Assembly (NCBI GenBank): GCA_021815405.1 | Contig: JAKAGV010000021.1 | Location: 1-64,000, forward strand | Length of the DNA stretch: 64,000 nucleotides | Direction of reading: 5' to 3' | DNA from: Bacteroidota bacterium | Lineage (GTDB): Bacteria > Bacteroidota > Ignavibacteria > Ignavibacteriales > Ignavibacteriaceae | Part shown: positions 34,001-41,720 of the stretch, one piece after another | Numbering within the stretch: position 1 is the stretch's first letter | Layout: each line of letters starts with the position of its first letter | Notes under the pieces: model-generated | The model's input: the letters and a program-made list of their open reading frames with translations, nothing else | The model's database searches: none | What the model was told of the DNA's origin: nothing | Position numbers and translations under genes: made by a program

Positions 34001-34223
34001 ATTGCCAGTAACCAACTTCACCATAATTATAATACAGCGTGCTGATCCTATTGCCAACCATTGTTCCTTCTCTTTCGTACTGAGAATTTCCGTATGGATC
34101 CTGACGGTATAACGGTATTCGAGGATCTTCCTGTCCAACATCAATTTGTGCAAATGAAACTCTGCAGAGTATGCTGGTTAAAAATAAAATACTTAAAAAC
34201 TTAAATTTCATTATAAACTCCAA
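31080..34223 (-). CDS. Large secreted protein with Asp-rich Ca-binding-like loops
   Basis: 1047 aa. Signal peptide ending SFAQ at about 26; an alternative start at residue 5 (MKFKFLS) fits it better. No family is recognised for most of it. Residues about 320-395 contain Asp/Asn-rich loops (DNDHDGMIDER, DLNGNGKWDPGEP) like EF-hand or thrombospondin-type calcium sites. An FnIII-like segment is at about 515-620. The C-terminal about 95 residues look like a FlgD/T9SS-type ending (VVPNPYIATASW, CTIRIYTVTGALVKTL, YGVYIFHV) rather than the PNPFNP form. It is encoded between the TonB receptor and a PorV-like gene with 8-bp and overlapping junctions. This position would suit a surface glycan-capture partner in the absence of SusD. 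Confidence 0.75.
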   Translation of the reverse strand: MEFIMKFKFLSILFLTSILCRVSFAQIDVGQEDPRIPLYRQDPYGNSQYEREGTMVGNRISTLYYNYGEVGYWQFAPSMEWPSGSGHNNLDGTAVLIAARVTTKTGYRVNPLITRYREYDSQDPITGAHWGLEPVPGYQNPQSTSPAVNIDLNSIPTTWPKALDLDPTWDGKWYGYFGKGVSNADFETFFVMDDSQDKKFTRYPYYYFPVASDSNRGGLGLRVEVRGFQWSHVLAEDCIFWHYDIVNISDYTYDSTAFGFYTDPGIGGANATEPANSAYYNTTLNIAYTWAPSGLGTPGNWKTGYLGYAYLESPGNPFDGIDNDHDGMIDERRDDNIDNNHNWISFSDLNGNGKWDPGEPLNDDVGKDGIGPTDPGYTGPDEGEGDGKPTPGEPHFDATDKDESDQIGLTSMTVKVLDNSHGPNGLWGKNDDIMWNAMNNAFRDTLVQNANIYLVFASGPFILGKGLRERFSMALLMGNDLNQLLFHKETVQQIYNANYNFSKPPYKPTVHAVAGNKRVFLYWDNIAEQSRDSFLGYEHNDPRQGYKKIFEGYTIYRSEEPQFEDVKLITDSQGEPTYWKPIAQYDLVDSIAGPDPVGINGARFWRGSNTGLQHSYVDTTVENGKTYYYAVCSYSMGDTAYDNSFGPSGLQPTECSKIIRQDEAGNITFIDQNCAEVTPNASVAGYVPPQIVGNLSKVSSGLGTGSINVQVLNPQTISNGAQYKILFNANGSIPNYRTSTYSIVKSYNGKTDTLESDVDATTFGSNVYSIPFDGMVFAFNNDTTVSINDTLTGWYVGSSNLNLSVIPDNTSPSLDVKWPTDYQMEFFDHTVATTPYNKIPVNYVITDLNTGDTVKSEIIDNDKSKTLTTGDDIIMIQPVGSQTKYSWRIHYQPPFNPALTPTYPQPGDKFRIYTNKPFYNGDYFSYTTKASSVNDALADKRLSNISVVPNPYIATASWEPRSLYPTGRGTRKIDFINLPAKCTIRIYTVTGALVKTLYKDDSNLYNGGSASWNLVSEDGMDIAYGVYIFHVDAPGIGEYIGKFAVIK

Positions 34224-34231
34224 ATCGATTA

Positions 34232-37015
34232 TTAAAATCCTAAACTCAATCCAAGTCGAATTTGTCTTGGCGCCGAATAACTTGACGGATCATTTATATA
34301 CTGCTCAAGCGTATTTAAGCCAATGATCTTTCCGGCAGAAGTTATGTCCTGATTTAAAAGATCATTTGCACGCCCTGTTGCCGAGTTTACGTTCACTTCA
34401 TTCTTTAAATCCAGAAGATTGTATATAAGTGCGAACAGATTTACATCAAGTCCCGCGACTTTAAATGTTTTCTGAGCTCTTAAATCAACATTATATGTTG
34501 GCGGCTTTATACCGTTGTTCTCAAATAATAAACCCTGAGATATTCTTACATCTTCTGTGTACGGGAAACCTGATCCGTAATTAAATATTAAACCAACGCT
34601 CCAATCATTCGGCTGACTAATGTTTGCTGAGATATTAAGCGTGGACCTTTGATCCCAATTTAGCGGAACAAACATTTTGTTGGTCTGAACCGGCGGATTA
34701 GTTTGATTGTTATAAAAGACCGACATTGGATCAGATGCGTCACCTTCAGCTATTTGATATGTATAATCCAGCTTAACACTGAAGTAATCCGAAAATCTTT
34801 TATCGAGTGTAACAATAAAGCCTCTTACGTTTGCATAATCTCTGTTGATATATCTTCCATATTTTGCACCGTGGTATGTGTTATAAATTTCCATACCGAG
34901 AAGGTTGCGGATATCCTGGTAATAAACTGTGAAGTCTAATGCTAGATCTGAAGTAAGAGCCTGCTGAAGACCAAGTTCATATTTAACTGTTCTTTCCGGC
35001 TCAAGATCTGGATTGCCCATTACAGTCGATAACGAACCGTTCGGCATAATGATTTCATCCGAGTTAACATAAAGATTTGAAAAGCTTGGTATCTGGAAAA
35101 AGTGTCCATAAGAAAAATGAATAATACCTTGATCGGTAATCGGGAAGGAAATTCCCAAGCGCGGACTTAACTGAGATTTTGCATGCGCCTCAACCATCCT
35201 GCCGGCATTTGGAAAATTCGGATCTCTTTCCGGGTTGTTCAAATCATACAAATATTGTGAATTAGATTTGAAGTAGTCAAACCTCAGTCCGAAATTAATA
35301 ATCATAATATCATATTCTGCTTTATCCTGAACATAAGCAGAAAATGAAGTTGGATATTTGGTATATGCCTGATTTCCCGGAGTTCCCAACTGACGGTAAA
35401 TCGGAGTGTAAATTGTATCTGCTGCTGATCCTGAGTTTGGACTTTGCAAGCTGTAATCATGATTATAAAGTTTATACCAGTCAGCTTCTACACCAAGCCC
35501 GATTTTGTGCTGTCTCGATACCTGAGCATTAAGCTGCCATTGAAGAATGCTTTCAAGTGTTTCTCTTTCGTATCTATCGTTCTGCTGACCGCCGTATTGA
35601 AAGGTATAACTAGAACTCGGTACTCCCTGACTCGGATCAACATAACGCTGATCGAATGGATCCTGGTAAACATAACCTCGGTAACTATAGCGATCAACTG
35701 AGAATTTAAGTGTTTGATAAACACTTTGTGAAAGAATATGAGAGAGTTGAAAATTATGTATCCAATCAGTTGAATAATGATTGGTTAATCCATCCGGATT
35801 CCATGCCCATTGCTGGCTGAAATATTTATTCCAGCTTTTATTCCAGAACAAACTATAAGAAAATTTTATACTAGGAAGTTGGTAAGTAAGTTTACCATTG
35901 AAAGTGTATCGTTCAGTCGGATTCATCGGAACATAAGAACTGTCGCCGCTATGAAAAATAATTGGATCGCCGTTGGCATCTTTTGGTCCGTTCAGAGGAT
36001 TGTCTGAGACACTAAAAATTCTTTGTCCATAGAAATATCCCGGATCATTGTAATATCTGCCGGTAGTAAAAAAAGTTAGATTTTTAGAAATGCCCGTAGG
36101 TCCACTTAAACTGAATTCATAATCTCTCGTTCTAAATGTAAAAAGCTTGCCGACATTCGGGAAAAGACTTGTATGCGTAGTAACATAGTCTCCGGTATAT
36201 GCCGAAATCATTCCATGAAATTCCTGAGAACCATCTTGAGTAACGATGTTGACAATACCGGACATTGCTCGCCCATATTCCGCATTGAATGTTCCGCTTA
36301 TAACTTCCATTTCTCTTATAGAAGAGTTTTCAATCTGCACAGGAAGTGAACCATTAAAAGCATCAGTTACAGGCATTCCGTCAATTAGGTAAGAAACTTC
36401 ATCAGACCTGCCGCCTCTAAAATGTCCGCCGACTACACCAGCTTGTAAATTTATAATCTGCCCGACGCTCTCAACAGGCATCATTTTTATTTCATTTGAT
36501 GAAACAGTAACGGCTGTTGATGTTAAATCTTTTTGTACTAGAGGTCTCCGAGCAGTAACCACAACTTCCTTTGCATTGACAGATTGCGGATTCATCTTAA
36601 CATTAAGTGTGTAAGTCAGATCAATCTTTATAGGAACTTTTTTAACAAAAACTTTTTCATACCCGATAGAACTGATTACAACGTTATAATCTCCTGGAGG
36701 AATGTTGTTTATATAATAATATCCGTCAAGATCGGTTGCTGCGCCTAAATATGTTCCCTGGATTAGCACATTAACACCCACAAGAGGTTCACCGGTTTGA
36801 GCATCTGTAATTCTTCCCGCCAACTTTCCAGTTGTGCCTGCGAAAGTGTTGTTCCACCAAAAATTCGGTAAGCTTGAAAGAAGTAGAATTATAAAAGTAA
36901 AAAAGAATATTCCTCCTGCCTTGCTATACAAAAATTTAAAGTGTTTCACTTTCAAAGTATTGCGACTAAACATGTTTTTTCCCGAATAATAATATAAATT
37001 TTGAGTCGACCTCAT
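34232..37015 (-). CDS. SusC-like TonB-dependent receptor
   Basis: 927 aa. After the signal/anchor region (FFFTFIILLLSSLPNFW) comes a carboxypeptidase-regulatory-like domain at about 65-140 (GRITDAQTGEPLVGVNVLIQ), a plug domain at about 150-265 (including SYLIDGMPVTDAFNG and AEYGRAMSGIVNIVT) and a 22-stranded barrel ending RQIRLGLSLGF. It should import oligosaccharides, probably beta-glucan fragments given the neighbours. No SusD gene is adjacent; the large secreted protein and the PorV-like protein follow instead. It is preceded by the glycan-binding-type T9SS protein (50-bp gap), suggesting one transcript from about 39.6 kb. Confidence 0.92.
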   Translation of the reverse strand: MRSTQNLYYYSGKNMFSRNTLKVKHFKFLYSKAGGIFFFTFIILLLSSLPNFWWNNTFAGTTGKLAGRITDAQTGEPLVGVNVLIQGTYLGAATDLDGYYYINNIPPGDYNVVISSIGYEKVFVKKVPIKIDLTYTLNVKMNPQSVNAKEVVVTARRPLVQKDLTSTAVTVSSNEIKMMPVESVGQIINLQAGVVGGHFRGGRSDEVSYLIDGMPVTDAFNGSLPVQIENSSIREMEVISGTFNAEYGRAMSGIVNIVTQDGSQEFHGMISAYTGDYVTTHTSLFPNVGKLFTFRTRDYEFSLSGPTGISKNLTFFTTGRYYNDPGYFYGQRIFSVSDNPLNGPKDANGDPIIFHSGDSSYVPMNPTERYTFNGKLTYQLPSIKFSYSLFWNKSWNKYFSQQWAWNPDGLTNHYSTDWIHNFQLSHILSQSVYQTLKFSVDRYSYRGYVYQDPFDQRYVDPSQGVPSSSYTFQYGGQQNDRYERETLESILQWQLNAQVSRQHKIGLGVEADWYKLYNHDYSLQSPNSGSAADTIYTPIYRQLGTPGNQAYTKYPTSFSAYVQDKAEYDIMIINFGLRFDYFKSNSQYLYDLNNPERDPNFPNAGRMVEAHAKSQLSPRLGISFPITDQGIIHFSYGHFFQIPSFSNLYVNSDEIIMPNGSLSTVMGNPDLEPERTVKYELGLQQALTSDLALDFTVYYQDIRNLLGMEIYNTYHGAKYGRYINRDYANVRGFIVTLDKRFSDYFSVKLDYTYQIAEGDASDPMSVFYNNQTNPPVQTNKMFVPLNWDQRSTLNISANISQPNDWSVGLIFNYGSGFPYTEDVRISQGLLFENNGIKPPTYNVDLRAQKTFKVAGLDVNLFALIYNLLDLKNEVNVNSATGRANDLLNQDITSAGKIIGLNTLEQYINDPSSYSAPRQIRLGLSLGF

Positions 37016-37065
37016 TACGTAAACAAAAGTGCAGCTCCGGGTAATCAGAGCTGCACCTTTGAATT

Positions 37066-39615
37066 TTACTTAAGCAGCATCATCTTCTTAACGCTTCTAA
37101 ATGAACCGGCTTCTATTCGATAGAAATAAACGCCGCTTGCAAGTCTGGAAGCATCAAAGTTAATTGAATGAGTACCTGCTGTTTGATATTGATTAATTAA
37201 TGTGGACACCTTTCTTCCTAGAACATCATAAACAGTTAATGTAACTAATCCTGCTTTCATAACTGAATATTGAATATTCGTTGTTGGGTTAAATGGATTC
37301 GGATAGTTCTGGAATAACTCATATGATTTAATTGCCTGGTTGTTATTCGAAACTGCCGTAGTCCATTTATCGCCGATCCAGGTATTTGTCCAAAGAGCTA
37401 CATTAGAATAAGAATTTCCATTGGCAATTGATGAGTAATCCAGTTGACCATCTCTTTGTGTTGCGCCAATAGTTACTGAACTCAATTCAATGTCAAACGG
37501 AATTCTCATACCTTCCTGAGGTACGAATACTGAATCTGTTCCTGTATTCCCGCCGTTACGTTTATGAGCAATATCCTGCCAGGAAATTTTTGCTTCAAAA
37601 TTATAACCTGCAAGAGGATCAGGAAATCTTGAATCCCAATAGTAATTACTGCCGGGCGTTTCTAATGAGTCTGTACCTTTATTATCAATTATGATTCTGT
37701 CTTTTGCAAATCTAAAATGATAATCAGGCTGACCACCACCTTGCAGAGTAGTGTGTGGCGCACCATGCCAGTTGTATAATCCAATGAATAAATCAGTGCT
37801 TGTATTAAACCATGAACTTTGTGAAGGATCGAATACTATATTATTTGTGTTTATATGACCTGCTACATATAAATAATTTTGATCTACGGCTACATAAACA
37901 TCGCCGGAGCTTACAGTATCGTTAGGAACTTTAGTGTTGGCTACTACTGTTCCGCTATGATCACTCACATATAAACGGAAAGGCTTAATTCCTGCATTTG
38001 TCCATTCGCTAAGATCGCCGTCAGCAGCAAAGTTTGCAGGCGCTTGTGGAGAAATAGTAGTTACGCCTTGAGCTGTATTTGTAATGCTTCCCGAAGCCGG
38101 ACCTACATTTCCAAGCAGCCCATCACCGCTTTTACAAACCACGGCATAATAATAAGTAACTTTCTGATCAGTTCCAGGTGCAATTAATTTATGAACATAA
38201 AGTTGAGTTCCGTGAGGAATAGCTGTTGTAGCAACTTCAACACCAGGCGCCGTTATATCCGTAATTGGAGATTCAGAATAGTAAATATTATATGTTTCTG
38301 AAGACTGTCCCGGAACATCACTCCAGATTATCGAATTTGTGTAATCGCTGTTAGTTACTACGGATACACCTTGAGGAGCTACAGGAGGAACGGGTGCGTT
38401 AGGATTGCCTGTCCATACATCGGACAACCAAATGTTATTTCCATTCTTACCATATGCATTACCTGTTCCGAATATACCGGCAGGCATAATTTGCCAAACT
38501 GTAACATTAGCAGGATTAAAGTCTCCTGGATTCTGATCGTCTCTTGTTGTAATATCCTTTAATGCAATAGAATACTGATGCCAATTTGTATCCTGGATTA
38601 CTTTGAAATTTTTGTAGACTTTAGCGTTTCCGTCTTCAAACTGAACTCGCATAGAGTCAACACCAGGATCTTCTTTCATATAGAATTTAAGGCTGTCAAC
38701 TGGCCATCCGCCTGAAAGATTGAATGCCGGAGAAACATTATAGCCGAAGCCATTCCAGCCGTTTCCCCATTGATCTCCCATTACATAATGTATTGAATTA
38801 GTGTTGGGAAATGGTCCGTTACCAGTTTCAACAGATGCGGTAGCATTTCCCCATGTAAATGGTGAAAGATTATTAGGAACGGCAATGCCGTTAAATACAA
38901 TAAATGGAATCGGTTTGTTTCCGCTTCTTACAAAGCCGTCCAATTTAAGTTCAACAGAATCTGCAGGAATGTTGTCAGGTGCAATATAACCGGAAGTAAT
39001 AAATCCGATATTCCAACCGACCAGTTTATCAAGATTCAATTTATGATCGTTATATGTAAAGCCGCCCCAAGAATAAGGCGCCATTACAAATCCGCTGTCT
39101 GCCGGGATCACGGTTCCATTCTGAGAGTCTATTTCATGTAACGGAACTTTTAACAAGTACCAGTCATGAACGGAGTCAATAACGAAGCCGTTTTCATAAA
39201 TATATTGTTCTTGAGGATCACCAGGAGCATCCTGATCTACAAGGTGAATTCTGAAAACCATGTATTCAGGGTGAGTTGGAGCCATAACAACTTTAATCCA
39301 GAGTTTTAAAGTATCGCTAGAGCTCCAGTCCATTGTTTGACCTTCAGGAAGTCTGTATTGTAATTGAGAATAACTTCCCCAAGGATGGAACGCGCCAATT
39401 GAAGTGCGTACATCCAAAGAAGCAGCGCCTTCCATTTTATCAGTCGAATCTTCCTTAACATTAAGGTAACTGGGAGCGCCTTCTGTACTGCCCGACCAAA
39501 CAAAATTGGTATCGGCAGAAATGTTATCGAAGCTTTGAATTATAGTCTCCTGTGCGTTTGCACTGTACGACCATGCAATCAAAGCTAATAGTACAGGTAA
39601 AATAACTTTCTTCAT
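37066..39615 (-). CDS. Multi-domain secreted glycan-binding protein with T9SS domain
   Basis: 849 aa, signal peptide 1-21. Two beta-sandwich segments are visible at about 22-225 and 235-400 (CBM-like, with QYRLPEGQTMDWSSSDTLKL and SLKFYMKEDPGVDSMRV strands). An FnIII module is at about 410-510. A DOMON/CBM9-like domain is at about 525-760 (FAADGDLSEW... DVYVAVDQNYLYVAGHI). A type A T9SS tail (NYPNPFNPTTNIQY to KKMMLLK) ends it. No catalytic motif was recognised. It is the first gene of the TonB receptor group, and a good Shine-Dalgarno (AAGGAAG) precedes ATG 39615. The likely role is capture of polysaccharide at the cell surface; the family assignment of the two N-terminal modules is tentative. 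Confidence 0.78.
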   Translation of the reverse strand: MKKVILPVLLALIAWSYSANAQETIIQSFDNISADTNFVWSGSTEGAPSYLNVKEDSTDKMEGAASLDVRTSIGAFHPWGSYSQLQYRLPEGQTMDWSSSDTLKLWIKVVMAPTHPEYMVFRIHLVDQDAPGDPQEQYIYENGFVIDSVHDWYLLKVPLHEIDSQNGTVIPADSGFVMAPYSWGGFTYNDHKLNLDKLVGWNIGFITSGYIAPDNIPADSVELKLDGFVRSGNKPIPFIVFNGIAVPNNLSPFTWGNATASVETGNGPFPNTNSIHYVMGDQWGNGWNGFGYNVSPAFNLSGGWPVDSLKFYMKEDPGVDSMRVQFEDGNAKVYKNFKVIQDTNWHQYSIALKDITTRDDQNPGDFNPANVTVWQIMPAGIFGTGNAYGKNGNNIWLSDVWTGNPNAPVPPVAPQGVSVVTNSDYTNSIIWSDVPGQSSETYNIYYSESPITDITAPGVEVATTAIPHGTQLYVHKLIAPGTDQKVTYYYAVVCKSGDGLLGNVGPASGSITNTAQGVTTISPQAPANFAADGDLSEWTNAGIKPFRLYVSDHSGTVVANTKVPNDTVSSGDVYVAVDQNYLYVAGHINTNNIVFDPSQSSWFNTSTDLFIGLYNWHGAPHTTLQGGGQPDYHFRFAKDRIIIDNKGTDSLETPGSNYYWDSRFPDPLAGYNFEAKISWQDIAHKRNGGNTGTDSVFVPQEGMRIPFDIELSSVTIGATQRDGQLDYSSIANGNSYSNVALWTNTWIGDKWTTAVSNNNQAIKSYELFQNYPNPFNPTTNIQYSVMKAGLVTLTVYDVLGRKVSTLINQYQTAGTHSINFDASRLASGVYFYRIEAGSFRSVKKMMLLK

Positions 39616-39682
39616 ATGTTATCTTCCTTTTGTTTATTGTTAGATAGATAGTTAATTATGAGTATATATAGATAGAACATTT

Positions 39683-41311
39683 TCAAAACCATAAACTCCA
39701 TAGCCCGATTATTAACAAAAGAATAAATGCAGACATTATTATATTCGCGCTTAGGAAAATTTTTGTCCCTCCGTTTGAAAAGTTTAAAACTAGTTCTGAG
39801 AAACTGTTCGGTACCAAATATGGAACTGAAGATTCCCTTAGTTTCTTTTCTCTTTGAGGTAAATAACTGATAAAAATTATAATTATCGTGCTTAGTACAA
39901 AAAGCAAAATTGAAAAATTCAGAAAGTTAATATTGACAATCGAGGATAGAATGCCGATACTTTGAAGGTTTGATCCGTATACGGTTTCCAAAATTAAACG
40001 AAGGAAACCGATTGACTCGCCAACAATTAATGTTGCTATCGCAGCTCTCGCATTTACTTTTTTCAGAATAAAACCCCAAAGAAAAACTGCCGTAATAGGC
40101 GGGCTGATGTAGCCCTGCAGACTTTGAAGATATAGATAAACCTGAGAACTAATTAGTTTAACAAGAGGGACACATATAATCGCCAGGATAACAATCGCCG
40201 TTGTAGATAGTCTTCCAACCAAAACCAATTCTCTGTCGGATGCATTAGGATTATTTACTTTGTAAAAATCATTTGTAAACAATGCAGCAGTAGTATTAAA
40301 CACACTTGAAAGCGAAGACATAATTGCAGCGAGCAATCCTGCCAAAACCAGTCCTTTTACTCCCACCGGAAGAATATTGCTGGATAATAAGAGCGGATAT
40401 GCTTCATCTCCCTTTACATTCTGGAACATCGCTGCCGCTATTAAGCCGGGTATAACCAGAATAAATATCGGTAAAACTTTTAAAAGCCCTGCAAACAACG
40501 AGCCTCTGCGTGCATCGTTAATTGATTTTGCAGATAATATTTTTTGGACAAAATACTGATCTGTTATCCAGTACCAAAATGCTAATATAGGCGCACCGAA
40601 TATTACCCCTGTCCATGGATAGTCAGGATCACTTGATGGCTTAAACATATTGAAAAAATCATGCGGAAGCTTTTCTTGTAAGCCGGAGTAACCGCCTACT
40701 GCTTTCAAGCCAAAAATTGTTAAGAGAAGTGCGCCGACTATTAGAATAACAGCTTGAAAAGCATGGGTTTTCATTACAGCAGTTGCACCGCCGAGAACCG
40801 AGTATAGTCCGGTAAACAAAACAATCATTATCGCAGAAGTGTAAATATTAAGTCCAAACATTTTGTTGAACAAAATGCCGCCTGCAAATAATGAGACTGA
40901 AATTTTTGTGAAGATATAAATTATAATTGAGATAGCAGCAAAAGGTTTTCTTAAGGAAGGATCAAATCTTTTCTCAAGAAATTCCGGAGTTGTTGTAACA
41001 CCTGATTTTATATAGATTGGTGTAATTAACCAGCCGAGTATAATTAAAATAAAAACAGCCATCAGTTCAAACTGACCTACAGCTAGTCCTCTCGCAGAGC
41101 CTGCACCGGCAAGACCAATAAAATGTTCGCTTGATATATTGGTTGCAAATATTGAAAGTCCCACAGTTATCCAGCCCATTTTTTTCCCTGCAAGAAAGTA
41201 TTCCTCATATGAGTGTTCTTTCTTACTCGAAAAATAAAATCCAAGACTTAAGACAACAACTAAGTAAATAAGAAGAATAAGAGTGTCTAAAATTGTAAAA
41301 TCAACTTGCAA
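39683..41311 (-). CDS. Sodium:solute symporter (SSS family), sugar type
   Basis: 542 aa, about 14 hydrophobic helices, starting at a TTG (41311) after GGAAGC. SSS hallmarks are TTPEFLEKRFD, GATAVMKTHAFQAVIL and the ISSEHFIGLAGAG segment. The closest known group is the SglT-like sodium/sugar cotransporters. It should take up monosaccharide released by the GH3 enzymes. It is encoded upstream of the TonB group on the same strand with a 67-bp gap. A sigma-54-like motif lies just upstream. Confidence 0.92.
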   Translation of the reverse strand: MQVDFTILDTLILLIYLVVVLSLGFYFSSKKEHSYEEYFLAGKKMGWITVGLSIFATNISSEHFIGLAGAGSARGLAVGQFELMAVFILIILGWLITPIYIKSGVTTTPEFLEKRFDPSLRKPFAAISIIIYIFTKISVSLFAGGILFNKMFGLNIYTSAIMIVLFTGLYSVLGGATAVMKTHAFQAVILIVGALLLTIFGLKAVGGYSGLQEKLPHDFFNMFKPSSDPDYPWTGVIFGAPILAFWYWITDQYFVQKILSAKSINDARRGSLFAGLLKVLPIFILVIPGLIAAAMFQNVKGDEAYPLLLSSNILPVGVKGLVLAGLLAAIMSSLSSVFNTTAALFTNDFYKVNNPNASDRELVLVGRLSTTAIVILAIICVPLVKLISSQVYLYLQSLQGYISPPITAVFLWGFILKKVNARAAIATLIVGESIGFLRLILETVYGSNLQSIGILSSIVNINFLNFSILLFVLSTIIIIFISYLPQREKKLRESSVPYLVPNSFSELVLNFSNGGTKIFLSANIIMSAFILLLIIGLWSLWF

Positions 41312-41339
41312 ATAAGCTTCCGTTTTTTGTTGTTCTATC

Positions 41340-41354
41340 TCACAAAATATGCCA
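41340..41354 (-). promoter_or_regulatory. Weak sigma-54-like -24/-12 motif before the symporter
   Basis: The minus strand reads TGGCATATTTTGTGA, compared with the consensus TGGCACNNNNNTTGC. GG at -24 and G at -12 are correctly spaced, but the second half is a poor match. The start site would fall about 18 nt before the TTG start codon. Proposed only because a sigma-54 activator is encoded upstream at 43773-45224. Confidence 0.25.
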
Positions 41355-41720
41355 GTAAAAAATCGAAGCCGAGTGATATATTATTAATAATTTGGATTGA
41401 TTTTCTCCTGATTAAAAAATCCTCTCTTATTAAATTGATAAAAGAGGCTTTATTATTCTAATAAAAAATTCCCTTGCCCTAATAATTTCTTGCCGCCTAA
41501 ATTTTATTAATATAAAACTTCGCCAGCATTGATGCGGCTGGCGAAATGCTAAAGACTCAATTGATATTTAATTATTTACTATAACAACATTCGTCACCTA
41601 ATATTTTACTTCAATATGAATCTCATTTATCATTTGTGTTAATTAGTGAAATTCGTGTCCTATTTACTCTTACGACATTTGTCGTCTAACATTCATCAGC
41701 GCAATCTGTGAAATCAGTGT
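41355..41720. other. Gap with stem-loops and AGACAC-family repeats between GH5 and symporter
   Basis: A 10-bp stem with one mismatch (CCTCTCTTAT...ATAAAAGAGG, about 41419-41447) precedes a T-rich run. A perfect 9-bp stem TTCGCCAGC...GCTGGCGAA lies at about 41519-41545. Two AGACAC-family arms (GTGAAATTCGTGTCC at about 41647 and GTGAAATCAGTGTCT at about 41708) follow, the second abutting the GH5 stop codon. No gene seen. Probable termination zone. Confidence 0.55.
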
